Shown one piece after another: positions 24,067-32,130 of a stretch of 44,894 bases of DNA. A program made the position numbers and the translations under genes. The stretch's first letter is position 1. Every line of letters starts with the position of its first letter. This DNA is from a virus. The stretch covers positions 1-44,894 of the IMG/VR virus record IMGVR_UViG_3300043449_001385; one strand, 5' to 3'. The notes below the pieces were generated by a model, which made no database searches, had not been told where the DNA came from, and worked only from the letters and a program-made list of their open reading frames with translations.

Positions 24067-24461
24067 TAGTAATACACCGTCAGGTTCAGTGTCGGGTCAT
24101 TTACGTAAACATTGAAACGAGTTTCACTCACCACTTCAACGGAAGGATAAATGATTGAGCCGTAGTTTGAACCGTTGACGGGGATTTGAAATTGAAGTGC
24201 TGAGTTCTGCATCGTCATGCCAGCAGGAAGGTCAATTGTTTGCTTGTAGGTGGATGGAGCTACTTCTGTCCAAGCGTTACTTGCGATTGTTGCCGACTGC
24301 CTCCGAATGGCTTTAGTCGTGATGAACTCGGAGTTATTGCCATCATGGTTATGTGAAGATACGCGCTCGATATCGTATTCTAAGGCTTGGAAGAAACCAT
24401 TAGCTCCACCACCGCGATCACCTGATTCTGGAACCTTATAGCCGTTAGTTGTTAATCTCAT
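24066..24461 (-). CDS. Small structural protein with HNHDG motif
   Basis: The 131-aa protein has GDRGGGANGFFQALEYDIERVSSHNHDGNNS, then an AW...YKQTIDLPAGM beta-rich half. I have seen this pattern next to tail nozzle genes in podophages. It may be a fibre base or a tail-hub component. It overlaps the nozzle gene by one base (TAATG). Confidence 0.65.
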   Translation of the reverse strand: MRLTTNGYKVPESGDRGGGANGFFQALEYDIERVSSHNHDGNNSEFITTKAIRRQSATIASNAWTEVAPSTYKQTIDLPAGMTMQNSALQFQIPVNGSNYGSIIYPSVEVVSETRFNVYVNDPTLNLTVYY

Positions 24462-24777
24462 TTTTACGCCCCGGAATGGTTTGATCTAAGATAGCGTTGA
24501 AGTCCTTGTCTAAAACAGAGAGCCAATGAGTGATCTCAGGACTGCAAATGCTGATAAATTCGAGCTTCCCGTCATTCAGTTTTCGATAAAAGCCGTAGTC
24601 ATTCAACTCGGGTATGCGTGCGCAAAGTTCAGTAGGAGGAAAGTTATTCATCCAGATTGCGGCTTTAATTTCCGATCTTGTTACGCATGACGTTAGGCAG
24701 AGAGTCGCGAACAGTAGTACCGGCAATATCAGACTTCTTCCCTGCCAACGGGCTATTAATCGCATTTTCAAGGTCAC
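24445..24777 (-). CDS. Putative lipoprotein (spanin-like or surface)
   Basis: From GTG 24777 (AGGA five bases upstream) the product has a signal peptide, RSLILPVLLFATLCLTSC, with lipobox LTSC. An ATG at 24765 is an alternative start. The mature part has no obvious repeat or proline-rich stretch. The gene begins inside the gene at 24665-24928 in another frame, as outer-membrane spanin genes often do. It lies at the end of the lysis cassette. Confidence 0.6.
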   Translation of the reverse strand: MTLKMRLIARWQGRSLILPVLLFATLCLTSCVTRSEIKAAIWMNNFPPTELCARIPELNDYGFYRKLNDGKLEFISICSPEITHWLSVLDKDFNAILDQTIPGRKNEINN

Positions 24778-24928
24778 GTTGATCCTGTTCCTCAATTGCT
24801 TTTCTAATTCCCGAGCGATGCTCAGCCTTCATGAAACTAAGTCGAAGTTGAACGTAGAGAGATACAAACTCATCGGCTAGGATCTTGACGGCTGGGATCG
24901 CTTGGAGAATCGCAATGAATGTGCCCAT
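24665..24928 (-). CDS. Small protein of the lysis cassette
   Basis: The 87-aa product begins with an amphipathic helix (FIAILQAIPAVKILADEFVSLYVQL) followed by charged helix. It begins in a TAATG overlap with the holin-like gene and overlaps the lipoprotein gene by 113 bases. It could be an inner-membrane partner for that lipoprotein or a small regulatory protein. Confidence 0.55.
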   Translation of the reverse strand: MGTFIAILQAIPAVKILADEFVSLYVQLRLSFMKAEHRSGIRKAIEEQDQRDLENAINSPLAGKKSDIAGTTVRDSLPNVMRNKIGN

Positions 24929-25119
24929 TAGACTTCTTTTTTAAACATCGTAACCAAGACGAACTTAATCCCATTCTGAATGGCCTGGAAAACAGAGTTA
25001 GCCTTTACTGCTGGGATTTGTGCCAATGCCTCAGAGAGCGCCCAGAGAGCCGCAAAGACTCCAGCCAGAATAGGGGCATACTGAACCCAAAACGCCACAA
25101 TACTTTCAATCATAGCCAT
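24928..25119 (-). CDS. Putative holin
   Basis: ATG 25119 follows GGAGGT by seven bases. The 63-aa product has one strong hydrophobic helix (about 5-35, VAFWVQYAPILAGVFAALWAL), a second amphipathic helix, and a basic end KKEV. Size and location next to the M15 endolysin support a holin. Other small membrane proteins cannot be ruled out. Confidence 0.6.
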   Translation of the reverse strand: MAMIESIVAFWVQYAPILAGVFAALWALSEALAQIPAVKANSVFQAIQNGIKFVLVTMFKKEV

Positions 25120-25186
25120 AGAAGAGACCTCCAATTGTTAGAGTAAAAGGTCTTGGGGATTAGTTCGCTATGTCGAAAGGATACAA

Positions 25187-25675
25187 CTAGGGCGAAAAGT
25201 AACGCATACCACCTTTGGGCACTGGACGAGAATCTGTGTGTATCCATGAGCCTCTTGAACGCTCCATCCGAAGCTTAAATTCATCCAAGCGGGGTACCAG
25301 TAGAGATTCGGCCTTCTGCACTGATTCGGGTACGGTTAAATCAGGATATCTAGGATGCCAATCACTTGCGGCAATAAGGATAGGTCTTGCTCCAGGTCGT
25401 GCGAGGTTTCTAGCCATGTGTGCTGAGTCGGGAGATGCTCCAGAGATGAGAGAGTTATAGACGGGTGGCCTGTAGGCGCAGTGAATGATGATCGGAACCT
25501 CCAAAAACTCCCGAACGAGATCAAGCTTCTTAAAATAGTCTATAAGGGCATTCTGTTGATCAGTGCCAAAGCCATCAGAGGGGTCAGCAAGCCGTTTCCA
25601 GCCAGGGATGTAGATTGCCTCTTTGACCGTGAAATATTTACTAACTTTGCAGGTTGGATCATTCCAGTCGATCAT
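25187..25675 (-). CDS. Endolysin, M15-type peptidase
   Basis: The 162-aa protein shows the M15 D,D-carboxypeptidase/L-Ala-D-Glu endopeptidase layout. It has a SKYFTVKEAIY N-terminus, HCAYRPPVYNSLISG, SAH near residue 85 as first zinc ligand with SDWH further along, and WIHTDSR near 145 as last ligand. Such enzymes cut peptide cross-links of peptidoglycan. The usual SxHxxxxAxD spacing is lengthened here by about 14 residues (ARNLARPGARPILIA). It lacks a cell-wall-binding domain, as in many Gram-negative phages. Confidence 0.8.
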   Translation of the reverse strand: MIDWNDPTCKVSKYFTVKEAIYIPGWKRLADPSDGFGTDQQNALIDYFKKLDLVREFLEVPIIIHCAYRPPVYNSLISGASPDSAHMARNLARPGARPILIAASDWHPRYPDLTVPESVQKAESLLVPRLDEFKLRMERSRGSWIHTDSRPVPKGGMRYFSP

Positions 25676-25678
25676 AGA

Positions 25679-25879
25679 CTATGAGTTTGGCCTACTCTCA
25701 AGCTTCTCAATTCTCTTGTCATGCGACTCAACCCGATCACACACTACTGCAATCTTCACGTTTAAGCTCTCAACGCTCTCTGTCATCTTTCGTAACTGAG
25801 TCACTATCTGATTAAAGAGAATCAACCCTAGTGTGCCTGTGCAGGTGAGTACAGTGCTGAGAACGTATTCGAGTTTCAT
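25679..25879 (-). CDS. Small membrane protein with coiled coil (inner spanin or holin partner)
   Basis: The 66-aa product has one N-terminal membrane helix (about 5-24) followed by a heptad-rich coil (RKMTESVESLNVKIAVVCDRVESH). AAGGGATC precedes the ATG. This is the shape of an inner-membrane spanin or of XhlA-type hemolysin proteins. The tiny lipoprotein gene just upstream (25889-26002) is a plausible partner. Confidence 0.6.
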   Translation of the reverse strand: MKLEYVLSTVLTCTGTLGLILFNQIVTQLRKMTESVESLNVKIAVVCDRVESHDKRIEKLESRPNS

Positions 25880-25888
25880 ACTGATCCC

Positions 25889-26002
25889 TTAAGGCTGTTC
25901 ACACTCGTAGTAGTTTTGACCTAAATGAGTGCAGTTTTTCATGACGTAGGTAGTGCTACATCCAGACAGAAGAAGTGCTGCAAGGAGGATAAGGTATTTC
26001 AT
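25889..26002 (-). CDS. Tiny lipoprotein (37 aa), candidate outer-membrane spanin
   Basis: The frame encodes MKYLILLAALLLSGC and then about 22 residues with two Cys. The lipobox LSGC at residues 12-15 predicts lipidation and a very short mature peptide. It begins in an ATGA overlap with the gene at 26002-26736 and sits 9 bases before the coiled-coil membrane protein gene. Size and location suit an Rz1-type spanin. Confidence 0.65.
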   Translation of the reverse strand: MKYLILLAALLLSGCSTTYVMKNCTHLGQNYYECEQP

Positions 26003-26736
26003 CAGGTCACCCAATGTCTCGAGTAAGGATTAGCGCCTTGTGGTTGATAATAGATCGCTGCTACTGCATTCATTCCACTTGAGCCATAGTCTTTGAAAAG
26101 GCGTTTTAACCACAACTTTGAAGCGAGATTGCAGAGTAGGCTTACGTCCTTGGTGATTTGAACTAGGTGCCAACTTAAGCGTCTTGCGTCTGTGTCGGAT
26201 TGAGGTGCGTTGATACAGGAGATCGCAATCACTAACGCAGTCCAAGCGAAGAAGGGAAAGAAGATAAGACGCAACAGGAGGTGGGGAAAAGTATAGAGCG
26301 GGAAACTTGCTGCTACCATCGCCGCGACCAATTGAGGCTGTCTGAGAAAGAAACTCTCTTTAGAACACTTCCCCATTTCGACGTTATTTAAGAAGCCAAA
26401 GTAGCGAATGAAAGCAAAGAGAATCATCCTGGGAATGTCTGTGATACCTAGCTGCTTGCATCCGTTTAAAACACCGAGATAGTCGTCCGGTCCCTCTTGG
26501 CTTGCCTTGTGCGGGTACATCACTCGGTTCAAAGTCCAGTTAGCATTAAGGCAGTAGGAGATTTTAGAGTGATAGTCCTTCTTATCCTGCTCCGTGAGTT
26601 CACCAAGCCTTTTAAGCATGATGTAATACTCAGACAGAAACATTGGCCCATTGTCGCTACCGATTAGCCCCGGATTAGGTTGAGGAGCAAGTAGGCCCGT
26701 TCCGTCGAAGTAAGGTTTGAAGTCGTCACGGATCAT
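26002..26736 (-). CDS. Unknown conserved late protein
   Basis: The 244-aa protein contains FDGTGLLAPQPNPGLIGSDNGPMFLSEYYI, NANWTLNRVMYPHK and DDYLGVLNGCK, then a hydrophobic stretch around 148-175. The DNGPMF/DDYLGV segments recall helical (alpha/alpha) proteins found near phage tail genes, possibly a glycoside-hydrolase-like toroid, but no catalytic residues can be assigned. It overlaps the fibre gene by one base. Confidence 0.6.
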   Translation of the reverse strand: MIRDDFKPYFDGTGLLAPQPNPGLIGSDNGPMFLSEYYIMLKRLGELTEQDKKDYHSKISYCLNANWTLNRVMYPHKASQEGPDDYLGVLNGCKQLGITDIPRMILFAFIRYFGFLNNVEMGKCSKESFFLRQPQLVAAMVAASFPLYTFPHLLLRLIFFPFFAWTALVIAISCINAPQSDTDARRLSWHLVQITKDVSLLCNLASKLWLKRLFKDYGSSGMNAVAAIYYQPQGANPYSRHWVT

Positions 26737-28766
26737 TAGTTGCCAATTCTTTCAATTTCAAAAAACATGGGAAATATAGCTGGTCCGATAGTTATACCGG
26801 CAGAAACCATGTTGTTATTGTTGAAATATGGCATTACTGCTTGGCCCGCTAACAAATTAAAAGTATCAGTTAAAAGAACGCTATAAGTTACTGCTGTAGT
26901 AGTTTGGCATACAGTCTGAGTAGATGAATGCAGTGTGCCAGCAACGTATAGCATTGCTTGAAAGTTACCACTAATAACACCAGCGGTTGTTGAGTTAGAA
27001 CAGACTATAAAAGTTGCTCTATATTTCCCTGAGACTGGGGCTATGTATCCAATGGACGGTGTAAAAGCATTATGTGAATCGAAGGTTTTGTTGGAGAATA
27101 AAGTTATTGGGACTGGATTATTTAAAGCACAACTTAGTGTTCCAGATGCAGTATACCTAGCCGCCACCGTTTCCGTCGCCTGAACTACTGCTGGGCCGGA
27201 GACACGTTCTATAGATAAATAAGAGAGTCTGTTGTTGCCGTCTAATATGATCCCATTGGCAGAATAATCTGACGGAGTGAAAACGCCTACAGCAACTACA
27301 CTACCAGCATTTAGATAAAGAGTAGTATTCAATGATAACGTAAAGTAACTGCCAGTAGCATGTGTGGTATAGTCTTGCCCTCTGGCTATTTCGCTAGAGT
27401 TATCATCAATAAGAGATAGAATAAATCGAGAGTTGGCTTGGACGTTTGTATTGAGGAATGACGCTTGAGTAACAATTCTATAATAACCAGATACGGGAAT
27501 CTTATATTGATATTGTGTGGAAGAAAAGCAGCCATGAGTATCGAACGTTCCTGACGAAGTTGTGCTGAAAAACTCGATCTTTACCCTAGAGTTGTACGGA
27601 TTAAGAGTTTGATTGCTAGAAGCGCGACCAGCCCTTACAGCCACCACCCTCGCATCAGTATCCGCGCTTTGGACGGTGTTAGAACTCCAGCCGACAATGG
27701 GCAAAATGATATCTTCTATTGTTATCGCATCTCCGTTTGCAAATGATCCAGGCCAGTTGTTTGCAATTGCTGTAGATGACAGTGTGCCTAGAGGATCGCT
27801 TGTAGACCCAGCATCCGAAGTGTTTGTAAAAAAAGCACCAATTCTAATCTTATTGCCAACAGTTTCCGAGATAACAGCTTTACCCGCAACATTAGTCGTA
27901 GAAACTGAAATTCTTGCCGATCCAGTTCGATATACAGTTGGTGTTAAAGCTCCATCAATATTTACCAGTTTTGTAAAATCAACTGCAAGACCCGGAGGCA
28001 ATGAAATTTCTGGACCTGTCCACGTTCCAACTGCTCCAGTAAAATATAACCGAGCATGAATGACAATTGAGTCGCCTATTCTTCTCCATGAACCTGATGC
28101 TGTATAGTTTGTAATGGTTCCGGTAGCACTTGTAATGGTCGGGGTATAACTCTGCCAATCACTTATAGCAGGGCCAATAGAAGTAGCCTGTCTGCCCACA
28201 TAAACATTATCGAACTTAAACGTCCAACCGGCTGTATTGGCAGTAGCTACCATTAGGATCAGTCGGTAATTATTCGAGTCGATTGCAGTCTGAAAAGTGC
28301 CCGTGAAAGTAAAGTTAGTTGAGCCTTTTCCTACGATCACAGTTCCAGCGGGGATAATGAGCTTAGCGTTGGTGATATCGTAGATGAAAACTTCAAGGTC
28401 ACTGTTGCCAGCATTAGTCGTCGTAGTTCCATCATATTTTCCAGTTGTGCCATTGGATGTAGTGAACGTGGAACTAGCGTTGTAGTCGAATTTGATGCTG
28501 AGAACCTGTGCTTTATCGGAGTCAGAGATCGTAAAATCGTAGCTAACCCCTTTACCCTGACAATTGACAGCACTCTGAATCAGCTCAAAAGTTGCGTCCC
28601 CATCAAGAGGAGAAGCAGTAGAAGCATTGAGGGTCAACCCAGTTGCAGTTCCACCAGTTCCGTCAGTGGGGATGTTGCTTGCGGTATCGCTAAAGAGTTT
28701 CCATCCGTATTTGCCGTTCTCTGCTGAGCCGTTATCAATATAATTTTTAAGATCCATTTTCTTCAT
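26736..28766 (-). CDS. Tail fibre protein with C1q-like domains
   Basis: The 676-aa protein starts with a carbohydrate-binding-like jelly roll (NYIDNGSAENGKYGWKLFSD onward). It has a middle beta region (SDWQSYTPTITSATGTI, with SWRRIGDSIVIH). Two C1q-like repeats follow: FDTHGCFSSTQYQYKIPVSGYYRI and FDSHNAFTPSIGYIAPVSGKYRA. These trimerise in C1q-type folds. It is likely a receptor-binding fibre. Its start overlaps the preceding gene by ATGA. Confidence 0.75.
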   Translation of the reverse strand: MKKMDLKNYIDNGSAENGKYGWKLFSDTASNIPTDGTGGTATGLTLNASTASPLDGDATFELIQSAVNCQGKGVSYDFTISDSDKAQVLSIKFDYNASSTFTTSNGTTGKYDGTTTTNAGNSDLEVFIYDITNAKLIIPAGTVIVGKGSTNFTFTGTFQTAIDSNNYRLILMVATANTAGWTFKFDNVYVGRQATSIGPAISDWQSYTPTITSATGTITNYTASGSWRRIGDSIVIHARLYFTGAVGTWTGPEISLPPGLAVDFTKLVNIDGALTPTVYRTGSARISVSTTNVAGKAVISETVGNKIRIGAFFTNTSDAGSTSDPLGTLSSTAIANNWPGSFANGDAITIEDIILPIVGWSSNTVQSADTDARVVAVRAGRASSNQTLNPYNSRVKIEFFSTTSSGTFDTHGCFSSTQYQYKIPVSGYYRIVTQASFLNTNVQANSRFILSLIDDNSSEIARGQDYTTHATGSYFTLSLNTTLYLNAGSVVAVGVFTPSDYSANGIILDGNNRLSYLSIERVSGPAVVQATETVAARYTASGTLSCALNNPVPITLFSNKTFDSHNAFTPSIGYIAPVSGKYRATFIVCSNSTTAGVISGNFQAMLYVAGTLHSSTQTVCQTTTAVTYSVLLTDTFNLLAGQAVMPYFNNNNMVSAGITIGPAIFPMFFEIERIGN

Positions 28767-29668
28767 ACGAATGTAGCCTCCGCGCCGTAAACAGGCACAA
28801 ATACATTTCCAGTAGCGGTATCAGTTCCGCGAGTCAGTTTAATCTTGATGAAATCACCGGCTGTGACTGCAACAGCGTTAATCTGTCCACTCGAGTCAGT
28901 AAGATCAAAGACCACTTCTTGCGGGATGTTCACAGTGGACCCAGAAAGAGTGATTGCTGAATTGGTGGACGTTCTCTGATTGGTGGTTGAGGTCATGGCA
29001 TCAGTGCCGGTTCTGATCAGAGTAGTTTGAGTTTGGATGAGCATGGTACCAGTCGTGTCAGCACTATAAGCAGAGAGCTTGATCTTGATCTGAGTACCAC
29101 TCACGTAGTTGCTAGGAACACGGATTAGCGTATAGAGATTCTGAGCATCGCCAGCAGAGAAGGCATAGACTTGAGTGTTATTTGCGACCATCGAAAACGG
29201 CGAGATACCGTCCTCAACCCAAAACAACGATCCCCCACCACCACCAGATCCTACCTGTAGCCAAGCTGTACCACTATCGACCTGGATATTGTTTTTATCG
29301 CTAACCCAAATTGCGCGTCCGGCGTTTCCTACCGTTGGCTTAGATGCATTCGTGTAGCTTTCAAAGCAGAAAGAGATCTTAGCTAGGTTAGTGGAGAGAG
29401 TTCCTTCGGCTGTAGCATCATTGCCTTTGACGACTTGAAGGATGTTTGTTCCTGCTCGGTGGAACCGGATGTTATTTGCAGCAGTGGCATCATTGCCGAG
29501 TACGCAGTTTTGATCGTTTCGGAGGAGTGCTCTAACGAGAGTTCCATCATCAAGAATTGCTTTCTTTGAGACCGTATTGAACCAAATCAGGCCTATCGTT
29601 CCAGCGGTACCGTCTGTGCTTCTATTTTCAAGCTGCGCTTTTTCAAGCTGAGAGTATATCTTCGCCAT
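28763..29668 (-). CDS. Tail fibre/appendage protein
   Basis: The 301-aa beta-rich protein has an N-terminal QLEKAQLENRSTDGTAGTIG module. A segment VGNAGRAIWVSDKNNIQVDSG is shared with the neighbouring fibre gene (29673-31781), and a C-terminal beta domain ends TGNVFVPVYGAEAT. It is probably part of a branched fibre. Function beyond this is unknown. Confidence 0.65.
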   Translation of the reverse strand: MAKIYSQLEKAQLENRSTDGTAGTIGLIWFNTVSKKAILDDGTLVRALLRNDQNCVLGNDATAANNIRFHRAGTNILQVVKGNDATAEGTLSTNLAKISFCFESYTNASKPTVGNAGRAIWVSDKNNIQVDSGTAWLQVGSGGGGGSLFWVEDGISPFSMVANNTQVYAFSAGDAQNLYTLIRVPSNYVSGTQIKIKLSAYSADTTGTMLIQTQTTLIRTGTDAMTSTTNQRTSTNSAITLSGSTVNIPQEVVFDLTDSSGQINAVAVTAGDFIKIKLTRGTDTATGNVFVPVYGAEATFV

Positions 29669-29672
29669 TTTT

Positions 29673-31781
29673 TTACTCCATACCTATGAGTCGGTACGTT
29701 CCTGCTGGTAGTGCAGTGGTTGTGAGAATTCGGACATTCGTAGAGCTTGTGGTTAGGATTGGAACAAACATCCGCTCAAAGTTATTTGCATTGTCTAAGA
29801 GCTGCCAAACGGACTTCTGTGCATCGGAGACATAGGTAGATACGTCGATATCTTTGGTCTTTACGATCCCGTCGAAGCTAACGTCGATTGAAGCCTTACT
29901 CGATCCAGCAGTGATCCAAGAACCACCAGTATCAATCTGAATTTTCTTCGTATCAGTCGTGTAAATGGCTCGACCAGCGTTAGTTGCTGAGGCCGATGGG
30001 ACGGATGCAGAAGAGTAGTTTTCAAACCTAAAGCCCTTGAACTCGCCTCGAGTGTATACGTCCCTGAAGCGAATCAAATTGAAACCAAGGTCCACACCGC
30101 TCCAACCAGCAGAGTACGTGGCATCAGAGAGCGGCCTTAAGGTGTCGTAAAGAGCAATTGCTCCCTTCGTTGCATGAGTGGTGGATTGAAGGACTAGAGC
30201 TTCACCTGATCCCGTACCACCTGAAATCGTTTGACCGCCTGAGCGCCCTGCAAGCATCACAAACTGAGTATGACCGGCATCTCCAGTCGTTAGCCCAGTG
30301 ACCTCAGAATGCAGGATTTCGTTGTCAGGATGGGATGCAAGCCATACTCCATTAGCCTGATCCCAAAAGAGGGTATCTCCACTTTGAGCGGGAGTTGTAC
30401 GAGCGAGATCCCGGTAGGGTGTGTTCCTCAGGCTTAATAAATCGGTCAGAGTGATAGCTGTACCCGCGCCAATTGATCCAGTTATCCAGAGTTTATTGAA
30501 CGTGTTCCCTGACTTCCCGATGTCATAGCCTGACGTGGCGGGGTAGATAGTAGAGTTGAATTCGATTTGACCTGTTCCATTCGCTTGGAGGTAGAGGCTC
30601 GAATTAGTGGTAGTCGTTTTGATCGTAGTCCCAGCGATATTGATCCCGCTAATCTGAATTGAAGTAGCTGAGATAGTGGTAGCACTAATGGCTTGAGCTG
30701 AGATGGGACTTGAGAAAATAATGCTGTAGCCAGAGTTAGCAGAGATAGTGAGATTGCTCGCCCCGGAGCTAAGAGTTGTAGCAGTCAGATTAGTGGTTGA
30801 GAGGCTACCACCTGTGAGCGAGATATTAGCAGCAGTAACGGTACCAGTAGTTATAAGGTTGTTTGATCCAAAGCTGATAGTGCTTGCAGTGGATGTAATA
30901 GAACCGTTAGCGATTGTGATGTTGCCGAATTTAGAGCCTGTCGCGCCTGTAATGGTTCCAGTCGTTGTTAGATTGCAGCTTCCGAAGCTGATTGACCCTG
31001 TTGGATCGGTGATAGAACCACTCGTAAGTATTAGAGATCCTGCGCTGATCGAGCTATTTGATACCAATGTGCCAACGGTGACATATCCGGTAGTGATTAG
31101 ATTATTTGTTCCAAATCCTATAGCGTTACCGCTGCTAATAATGTTAGACGCTGAAATGGTGATGCTTCCTACAGCTAAGGAATTAGTGTAGATTTTATTG
31201 AAGGGAATAGCTGCGGTTCCGGCGTCAAAGGTGTTCGATGTTGGCCTGATTGAGCCGCCGAATTGAATATATCCACCTGGGCTAGAAATATTAGGAACGA
31301 GTGTGAGATTCTGTCCAGCTTGATCGCCTCCATAAAAGGTCTGACCAGCATAGGTTCCTGTAATATCGTTGCCGTTTTCATCTTTATCAGTGCTTCCGTA
31401 CTTCGAAGGATAAAGATATTGAGTGCGATTGATCGTTTCAGACAGTACGTGATCTAAGTTCCAGTCTACGTCATATCGCTTGTACCACTTACCGACCCCA
31501 TTGATGATCTGATAAACGTAGCCAGCACCATGACCATCGCCATCATCTTTAACGAAATAGTAGGTATTGGCAGGAGCGGTTAGTGGGAGATCGTTCTTAG
31601 TCGCTACTGTTCCACCAGAATGGGGATAGATGACGTTAACGATGTAGTCCAGAACATCAGAGATGCGGATAATGTCGTCTGGAAGTTTTGGGTTAGTATA
31701 GGAGAATTCGGAAATGTCGTGAGTGTAAGGATGTTGAGAAGCGTTAAATATCTTGAGCCTTGCGTGTTCCCAAACAGACAT
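29673..31781 (-). CDS. Tail fibre protein with beta repeats
   Basis: The 702-aa protein has an N-terminal domain (SVWEHARLKIFNASQHPYTHD), then about a dozen degenerate repeats of the type SGSITDPTGSISFGSCNL / SNNLITTGTVT between residues about 190 and 430, suggesting a beta-helical shaft. A C-terminal part includes TNAGRAIYTTDTKKIQIDTGG. The repeats are visible at DNA level around 30700-31190. GGGGG lies before the ATG. Confidence 0.7.
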   Translation of the reverse strand: MSVWEHARLKIFNASQHPYTHDISEFSYTNPKLPDDIIRISDVLDYIVNVIYPHSGGTVATKNDLPLTAPANTYYFVKDDGDGHGAGYVYQIINGVGKWYKRYDVDWNLDHVLSETINRTQYLYPSKYGSTDKDENGNDITGTYAGQTFYGGDQAGQNLTLVPNISSPGGYIQFGGSIRPTSNTFDAGTAAIPFNKIYTNSLAVGSITISASNIISSGNAIGFGTNNLITTGYVTVGTLVSNSSISAGSLILTSGSITDPTGSISFGSCNLTTTGTITGATGSKFGNITIANGSITSTASTISFGSNNLITTGTVTAANISLTGGSLSTTNLTATTLSSGASNLTISANSGYSIIFSSPISAQAISATTISATSIQISGINIAGTTIKTTTTNSSLYLQANGTGQIEFNSTIYPATSGYDIGKSGNTFNKLWITGSIGAGTAITLTDLLSLRNTPYRDLARTTPAQSGDTLFWDQANGVWLASHPDNEILHSEVTGLTTGDAGHTQFVMLAGRSGGQTISGGTGSGEALVLQSTTHATKGAIALYDTLRPLSDATYSAGWSGVDLGFNLIRFRDVYTRGEFKGFRFENYSSASVPSASATNAGRAIYTTDTKKIQIDTGGSWITAGSSKASIDVSFDGIVKTKDIDVSTYVSDAQKSVWQLLDNANNFERMFVPILTTSSTNVRILTTTALPAGTYRLIGME

Positions 31782-31807
31782 TTAACTACCCCCAAAGCCG
31801 AGACAGG

Positions 31808-32044
31808 TTAGAAGTCCCATGCTGCATCCCAAGTGGAGAGTTCCTCTTTCATTCCTGCTGGCTTTGATCCATTGCCTACGAATTGATAGGAGGTTTTGAG
31901 GGCGCGAGCGCCGTGACTTGCATCCGATGCAGCAGTGTATGACTCAATCAGCCTGTTGTACTGATCATAAACAAAATGACTTTTAATCGCCTCTAACTGA
32001 TGCGGTACAACTAGGTCAGAAGGACGAACGGCCTGAAATTTCAT
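31808..32044 (-). CDS. Small structural protein
   Basis: ATG 32044 follows GAGGGGT; the longer frame starts at a TTG four codons earlier. The 78-aa product has FQAVRPSDLVVPHQLEAIK and ends with GMKEELSTWDAAWDF. It lies between two fibre genes and may be a connecting or chaperone protein. Confidence 0.6.
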   Translation of the reverse strand: MKFQAVRPSDLVVPHQLEAIKSHFVYDQYNRLIESYTAASDASHGARALKTSYQFVGNGSKPAGMKEELSTWDAAWDF

Positions 32045-32130
32045 ATTACCCCTCAAAGGAAGTATGTTTGACCATAGTCCGAGGGTAAATGAGCCGAACC
32101 GATACAGGTGGTTTCTATCGCAGCAGTAGG

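Noticed and set aside
30748-31191. + strand frame within the beta-repeat fibre gene
   Set aside because: It is the mirror of the repeated Gly/Thr/Ser coding units; no start signal.
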